DNA from: Blautia faecicola
GTDB taxonomy: Bacteria; Bacillota; Clostridia; Lachnospirales; Lachnospiraceae
Reading direction: 5' to 3'
Length of the DNA: 64,000 nt
NCBI RefSeq assembly: GCF_004123145.1
Contig: NZ_SDKC01000001.1
Coordinates: forward strand, 2,189,501 to 2,253,500
Part shown: positions 59,345-64,000 of the stretch, piece by piece
Layout: the number at the start of each line of letters is the position of its first letter
Position numbering within the stretch: position 1 is the first letter of the stretch
Notes under the pieces: generated by a model
Databases searched by the model: none
Told to the model about the DNA's origin: nothing
Seen by the model: the letters and a program-made list of their open reading frames with translations, nothing else
Made by a program: the position numbers and the translations under genes

Positions 59345-61129
59345 TTAACGAAAAGAAATATGCAAATGCAGCTTTCCGGCTTTCAGTTCTTCCAGCTCTT
59401 TTTTCGCCTGCATCAGCTGCATCAGCCCCTGCATGTCCGTAGGTACCAGATGCTCCGTGCGGTGCGCGATACTGTCTTCCTTCATTCTGCATATCACATC
59501 CAGTAATGCCTGCTCCCTCTCCTGTTCCGAATCCAGCGGTATCGTGGCGTTAAATACAGCTGCCACCTCGGTCTGTTCTTCGCTGTCCGTAAACTGGTTC
59601 AGAAGTCTTGCCGGGTTCGGTTCCCCCTGCCGGTACTGTTCATACAACAGTTCGGCAACCTGATGATAGAGGGGTCTGGTAAAATCATCCGGTCCGATAT
59701 ACCGGCTCACCTCCCCGAAAATCTCCGGATAAGATGTCAGCCAGGTAAGCATCAGTTTCTGGGATACCTCGTATCCGTTCTGCTTTTCTTTATTACGGTT
59801 CTGACCCGATTTTGGTTTGACGGTCTCTGTCATTCCTGCACCTTTCATCGCCAGCCGGTTGACCATTTTTCTGAGTTCCTCCGGCTCCACCTGATAGGTT
59901 CGGGCAATGGTTTTGATATAACTGCTCCGTTCCAGCTCATCCTCAAAACGCAGCAGCCGTTTTGCCGTCTCTTTGAAAAAGTCCGTTCTGCCCTGCGGGT
60001 CTTCCATATCGTACTGACCCTCCAGTGCTTTCAGTTCATACATAAAGCTGTTCATTCCATGATCCAGCCGCTCCTGAAACGCTTCTTTTCCCATGTTTTT
60101 GATAAATTCATCCGGATCCTTGTAAGGTCTCAGATTGATCACCTTTGTGGAAAGTCCGGCAGTCTTTAACATCGGAATCGCCCGAAGTGCCGCTTTCACA
60201 CCCGCCTCGTCACTGTCATAGATGATCAGGACTTCATCAGTATACCGTTTCAGAAGACTCGCCTGCTGGGAGGTCAGCGCCGTTCCCAGAGACGCCACTG
60301 CATTGTTAAATCCTGCCTGGTGCATGGAGATCACATCCATGTAACCCTCGCAGATGATCAGGTTTTTCTTTCTCGATGAACGCGCCATATTCAGTCCGTA
60401 CAGGTTCCGGCTCTTGTCAAAGATCTTCGTCTCCGGGGAGTTCAGGTATTTGGGCTTCGCATCCCCCATAACCCTGCCGCCAAATCCGATCACGCGGTTG
60501 TTTACATCCATAATCGGATAGATCACACGGTTCCAGAACTTATCGTACATGCCACGTTTTTCATCCACATTAAACAGTCCTGACTGTCTCAGCAGATCAT
60601 CGGAATATCCTTTTCCCTTCAGATAGCGGTACAGGTTGTTGCTGAACTTATCAGAATACCCGAGACCGAACTTATTGATTGTCTCATCGCTGAGTTCTCT
60701 GCCTTTCAGGTACGCCATCCCCTGTTCCCCGACTTTCTGACGCAGCTGATAGTAATAAAACTTCGCCGCTTCTTTATTAATCTGAAGAAGTGCTGATTTC
60801 AGATCCGCCTGTTCTTTTGCTTCTTTGGAATATTCCAGCTTCGGAAGTTCCACTCCTGCGCGGTCCGCCAGCATCTCCAGTGCTTCCGGGAATGTAAAAT
60901 TCTCATATTCCATCAGAAAGGTAAATACATTACCACCTGCTCCGCATCCAAAGCAGTAATACATCTGTTTTCCGGGACTTACGGAAAATGACGGTGATTT
61001 TTCATTATGAAAGGGACAAAGTCCGAAATAAGAACTTCCTTTTCGCTGCAATTTCACATAGCCGGAAATCACATCTACAATATCGTTTTTCATTCGAATT
61101 TCTTCGATCAGATCATCCGAATAACGCAT
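59345..61129 (-). CDS. dnaG: DNA primase
   Basis: Synthesises RNA primers at the replication fork. In 594 residues: CHC2 zinc domain (Cys38, His41, Cys59, Cys62), a catalytic RNA polymerase domain with TOPRIM motif ICEGYMDV and YDSDEAG, and a C-terminal DnaB-binding domain (~450-590). Standard length. First gene of the dnaG-rpoD-trmK-Nif3 run. Confidence 0.97.
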   Translation of the reverse strand: MRYSDDLIEEIRMKNDIVDVISGYVKLQRKGSSYFGLCPFHNEKSPSFSVSPGKQMYYCFGCGAGGNVFTFLMEYENFTFPEALEMLADRAGVELPKLEYSKEAKEQADLKSALLQINKEAAKFYYYQLRQKVGEQGMAYLKGRELSDETINKFGLGYSDKFSNNLYRYLKGKGYSDDLLRQSGLFNVDEKRGMYDKFWNRVIYPIMDVNNRVIGFGGRVMGDAKPKYLNSPETKIFDKSRNLYGLNMARSSRKKNLIICEGYMDVISMHQAGFNNAVASLGTALTSQQASLLKRYTDEVLIIYDSDEAGVKAALRAIPMLKTAGLSTKVINLRPYKDPDEFIKNMGKEAFQERLDHGMNSFMYELKALEGQYDMEDPQGRTDFFKETAKRLLRFEDELERSSYIKTIARTYQVEPEELRKMVNRLAMKGAGMTETVKPKSGQNRNKEKQNGYEVSQKLMLTWLTSYPEIFGEVSRYIGPDDFTRPLYHQVAELLYEQYRQGEPNPARLLNQFTDSEEQTEVAAVFNATIPLDSEQEREQALLDVICRMKEDSIAHRTEHLVPTDMQGLMQLMQAKKELEELKAGKLHLHISFR

Positions 61130-61307
61130 GTTTTCTCTCTCCTTTATCCACTGTTGTCATTTACCCACGTATATATATATTCCCCGTGCGGCGACAATAT
61201 CCTTTTTTATTTGTCCGGCTTCTCTTTTTCTTCGACAAAATTCGCGTTTTTCGCTACTGTTTTGTCTTTTTATATAATTTCTTTTCTTTGGCAGATATCT
61301 GGTCTGA

Positions 61308-62315
61308 TCAATATACCGCCCAGGCTGCTGGAATAAAGAGTTCTTTGAATTTTGCCATCGCATACTGATCCGTCATACCGGAAATATAATCGCATACCAC
61401 ACGTTCCTTACTCTCACCTTCTGCGATCAGCTTCTGATATTCTCCGGACATCTGCTCGGGGTGTTTGCTGTAGTACAGGTACATCTCCTGCAGCATGGTC
61501 TTTGCTTTTTCCTCTTCCTTTTTCGCTACCGGATTATTATAAACACTTCGAAACATCAGTGCCCGCAGTTCCCGCATTGCCTCTCCGATCTCCTGCGTCA
61601 TTTCCACCTTATCTTTGCCGTAACTGTTTCGAATGGTATCATGAATCAATGTATTTAACCGTTCCTTACAGGAATCTCCCAGTGTCACCCGGATTGTAAT
61701 CGGGATATCATCTTCCTGAAAAATCCCGGCTCTCTGTGCGTCGTCCATATCATGATGGATATAGGAAATCTTATCACACAGCCGCACCACCTGTCCTTCC
61801 AGCGTATGCGGTGTGCCGGATGTCCGGTGATTCAACATTCCATCCCGTACCTCCCAGGTCAGGTTCAGCCCTTCCCCATTCTTCTCCAGCCGATCCACCA
61901 CCCGGACACTCTGCTTAAAATGAGCAAAGCCTTCCGGGCAGATCTCATTCAGCGCCGACTCACCCGCATGCCCGAACGGCGTATGTCCGAGATCATGTCC
62001 CAGCGCAATCGCCTCCACCAGATCCTCATTCAGTTCCAGTGCCTTCGCGATCGTCCGCGCCGTCTGCGACACCTCCAGCGTATGCGTCAGCCGGGTCCGA
62101 TAATGATCCCCCTGCGCCGCCAGAAACACCTGCGTCTTATCCTTGAGCCTCCGAAACGCCTTCGAATGAATAATCCGATCCCGGTCTCTCTGATAAACCG
62201 TCCGGATATCACACTCCTCCTCCACACGCGCCCGTCCCTTCGACTCCCTGCTGTGCGAAGCATATGGACTCAGATACTGATACTCCCGTTCTTCTGCCCG
62301 TTCCCTGATATTCAA
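61308..62315 (-). CDS. dgt: Deoxyguanosinetriphosphate triphosphohydrolase-like HD protein
   Basis: A 335-residue HD-domain dNTPase that splits dGTP-type nucleotides to nucleoside and triphosphate. Motifs: QVFLAAQGDHYRTRLTHTLE (first metal His), HDLGHTPFGHAGE (HD core) and SYIHHDMDDA. The TTG at 62315 gives the normal family start (L/M)NIRERAEE and has a GGGGTGG box, so it is preferred to the ATG at 62333. It lies 178 bp before dnaG, a pairing seen in other Clostridia. Confidence 0.92.
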   Translation of the reverse strand: MNIRERAEEREYQYLSPYASHSRESKGRARVEEECDIRTVYQRDRDRIIHSKAFRRLKDKTQVFLAAQGDHYRTRLTHTLEVSQTARTIAKALELNEDLVEAIALGHDLGHTPFGHAGESALNEICPEGFAHFKQSVRVVDRLEKNGEGLNLTWEVRDGMLNHRTSGTPHTLEGQVVRLCDKISYIHHDMDDAQRAGIFQEDDIPITIRVTLGDSCKERLNTLIHDTIRNSYGKDKVEMTQEIGEAMRELRALMFRSVYNNPVAKKEEEKAKTMLQEMYLYYSKHPEQMSGEYQKLIAEGESKERVVCDYISGMTDQYAMAKFKELFIPAAWAVY

Positions 62316-62488
62316 ACACACCACCCCTTCCATTACAAAAAACGCCAAAAAGACATTTCTTTTTCACCTATTCTGTTAAATATATTCCACCCCTCTCCCG
62401 CAAAATCCTTTTTATTTTCCCATTTCTTCGCTGTATTCACTTAATTGTGTATACATTTATCGAAATTTATTTTTTATATAGAGACAAA

Positions 62489-62518
62489 AACTGCCACACT
62501 CACCCGAGTGTGACAGTT
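62489..62518 (-). terminator. Terminator of the cell-wall enzyme gene
   Basis: AACTGCCACACTC and GAGTGTGACAGTT arms with loop ACCC; TTTTTG on the minus strand. Confidence 0.85.
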
Positions 62519-62526
62519 CCTTCTCT

Positions 62527-64000
62527 TTATTTCATCAAATGCACCTCCGCATAATTGCATCCCAGCGCCAGTGCTCTCTCATGATCATCCACATAGATAT
62601 CAATATGATTCTCCTTCACTCCGCTGCCGCAATCCTGCGCCGTAAAAATATGTCCGTTGATAATAACCTTCGTTCCATAAGGAATCACCGAAGGATCCAC
62701 CGCAATCGTTTCTCCTTCCGCAACTCTCGCTCCCGAAGCCGTAATTCCGGTTGCCTTTCCGCAGCACTTTGCACAGGCACAGTAATATGTCAGCTTAAAA
62801 AGCCCCAGATCCTGTCCGTACATCGCTTCTGTTGCATTGACCTCGCTGATATTCTTACTTCCTGCGATCACTTTCGTATCTTCAAAAAGTTCCAGTGCAA
62901 AACTCTCCTGCGTGGTATCTACCTTTACCGTCGCTACTTTTCCTCTCGTCTCAGAAGCCTGTACTATCTTGCCGTCACCCACATAGATACCGGCTGCACT
63001 TGCTTCCTCCCCGGATCCGTAACAGATTACATCGCCCGGTTTTGCCTGATCCACAGAAACCTTTCCCTGTTCCTGTACATTTCCATCTTTATCCGTAACA
63101 TCATATCCGTACGCCTCATAAATCTGCTCGGCAAATTCCTTCGTGTCGATTCCCTCGCAAAGACTGGTTCCTTCTTTCTCCCAGACTGTTCCGAGGAACC
63201 CATTGGCGTAATCCACGATCGAATCACGGATTGCTCCGTCCGGAATTCCTGCTTTCATGGAAGTAATTGTATAATAAAGTGCCGGATTCTCCTTCGGATC
63301 TACCTGAGCAACTGCCAGTGTAAACTGATCCTCCCCGGTCTTTTTCACTTTTTTATTTACTTTCTTGCCGGTTTGCAGGTATTCTTTCTTTACAAATCCA
63401 CGGACCTCTCCGGATTCCACATACACCCATTCTTCCGTCTCATCTGCCAGAATATAGCACAGATTTCCTTTTTTCATCGTTCCGACGATCTCACTGTCTG
63501 TGTTCTTATCCGCCCGGATATTCAGCTCATCACCTTTGCACAGTGCATAGCTTTTTTTTGCTTCGGTCTGCTGAATCGTCGCACGATAATAGGTGTACGC
63601 CTGATTTTCCGCCGGTGCGATCATCTCCACCGCATAAACCGGAGTCAGCAGTGCTTCATTCTTATCTCCGATTTTTTTCACCGCTTTTTTCTCTACAAAG
63701 CCACGGACATTTCCGGACTCCACATAGTACCAGCCTTCTTCTTTCTTTAAGATATAGCAGATACCGCCCTCTTTCAGACTTCCCACGCTCCGGGAATCCT
63801 CAGACATCTCTTCTTTGATCTCCAGATTTGCCTTCGCCTGTGCTGCTTTTTTGCTGGCTGATACCGTCCAGAAACGATAATCTTCTACGGTCACCGGCAC
63901 TTCTACCGACTGTGGAAATGCGGTAATAACCGGTATATTTTCCGCTTCTGCCTCCTGCGCCGGATCTGCCGCTTCCGGTGTTGTGATTGCTTCCGGTGTC
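62527..64000 (-). CDS. Secreted SH3 / 3D-domain cell-wall protein (partial at right edge)
   Basis: The frame stays open to the right edge, so at least 491 residues are seen and the N-terminus (probably with a signal peptide) is missing. A Glu/Pro/Ala-rich linker comes first, then two bacterial SH3 repeats (phrases SLKEGGICYILKKEEGWYYV and TMKKGNLCYILADETEEWVY), an NlpC/P60-like region (~residues 250-340 of the visible part; PGDVICYGSGEEASAAGIYV) and a C-terminal 3D domain (TAQDCGSGVKENHIDIYV, with the three conserved Asp). The 3D domain is a lytic-transglycosylase-like fold of spore and stationary-phase wall enzymes. The NlpC cysteine is not in its usual context, so that part may be inactive. 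Confidence 0.88.
   Translation of the reverse strand, partial: TPEAITTPEAADPAQEAEAENIPVITAFPQSVEVPVTVEDYRFWTVSASKKAAQAKANLEIKEEMSEDSRSVGSLKEGGICYILKKEEGWYYVESGNVRGFVEKKAVKKIGDKNEALLTPVYAVEMIAPAENQAYTYYRATIQQTEAKKSYALCKGDELNIRADKNTDSEIVGTMKKGNLCYILADETEEWVYVESGEVRGFVKKEYLQTGKKVNKKVKKTGEDQFTLAVAQVDPKENPALYYTITSMKAGIPDGAIRDSIVDYANGFLGTVWEKEGTSLCEGIDTKEFAEQIYEAYGYDVTDKDGNVQEQGKVSVDQAKPGDVICYGSGEEASAAGIYVGDGKIVQASETRGKVATVKVDTTQESFALELFEDTKVIAGSKNISEVNATEAMYGQDLGLFKLTYYCACAKCCGKATGITASGARVAEGETIAVDPSVIPYGTKVIINGHIFTAQDCGSGVKENHIDIYVDDHERALALGCNYAEVHLMK

Noticed and set aside
62539-63750. 403-codon plus-strand frame at the right end
   Set aside because: Antisense to the SH3/3D-domain protein.
1-64000. 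CRISPR arrays
   Set aside because: No series of regularly spaced identical repeats and no cas genes are visible.

Overview
The window looks like chromosomal DNA of an anaerobic gut Firmicute, most likely Lachnospiraceae (Blautia/Dorea/Ruminococcus-like). This rests on moderately low GC with strong AGGAGG ribosome sites, the dgt-dnaG-rpoD-trmK-Nif3 housekeeping block, the rubrerythrin/rubredoxin/hemerythrin oxygen-defence genes of an obligate anaerobe, a DUF6034-type lipoprotein, GH13/GH36 sugar enzymes and Tn916-type mobile DNA. The species is not proved by the sequence. Most genes lie on the minus strand.

Layout. 1-3218: type IIA topoisomerase pair (the A subunit runs off the left edge). 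3395-12936: a low-molecular-weight protein tyrosine phosphatase (LMW-PTP) gene that is the attachment site of a ~9.1 kb island. The island holds a Tn916-type integrase and excisionase, a DnaC-like ATPase, a replication-initiator-like protein, an IS1182 scrap, and as cargo a complete BceAB-RS-type peptide-antibiotic resistance operon with its own palindromic operator. A displaced 12-codon phosphatase start lies at the far end. 13305-18012: a TraX-like protein, then an oxidative-stress cluster (rubrerythrin, YaaA, Bcp peroxiredoxin, hemerythrin, rubredoxin) with two PerR/Fur-like boxes, one inside the spacer of a perfect-consensus promoter. Two small genes inside this cluster are broken, one by an amber codon and one by a frameshift. 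18300-19654: serine-recombinase scrap and a two-gene unit of unknown function. 19706-22470: acyltransferase-like plus alpha/beta-hydrolase pair. 22825-25653: HD-GYP/GGDEF cyclic-di-GMP protein. 25809-28959: GH13 enzyme and divergent LacI regulator. 28979-30955: hairpins, tRNA-Glu, a DUF4349 lipoprotein and a 180-bp MITE-like element. 30993-35021: carB and a truncated sigma-70 paralogue. 35237-35914: SurA/PrsA-like protein.

36035-45472 is the most interesting accessory region. A BlaI/BlaR1 sensor-repressor pair with a small secreted peptide is divergent from a long operon. That operon encodes a secreted peptidoglycan-binding protein, a lipoprotein, two ABC permeases, one normal ATPase, one catalytically dead ATPase paralogue, a secreted Ig-like-domain anchor and an FtsX-like membrane protein. 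It looks like an envelope-stress sensing and export module whose ligand is not obvious.

45539-48788: GH36 alpha-galactosidase followed by two copies of a GH4-like gene tail that bracket a truncated COG2865 gene. 49067-50840: thioesterase, Maf and RNase P RNA. 50937-52735: YtrA-type GntR regulator with a membrane protein. 52808-54933: FMN/Fe-S membrane redox protein with a flavodoxin-like reductase. 55035-62315: nucleoside kinase, Nif3-like, trmK, rpoD, dnaG, dgt. 62527-64000: secreted SH3/3D-domain cell-wall enzyme, cut by the right edge.
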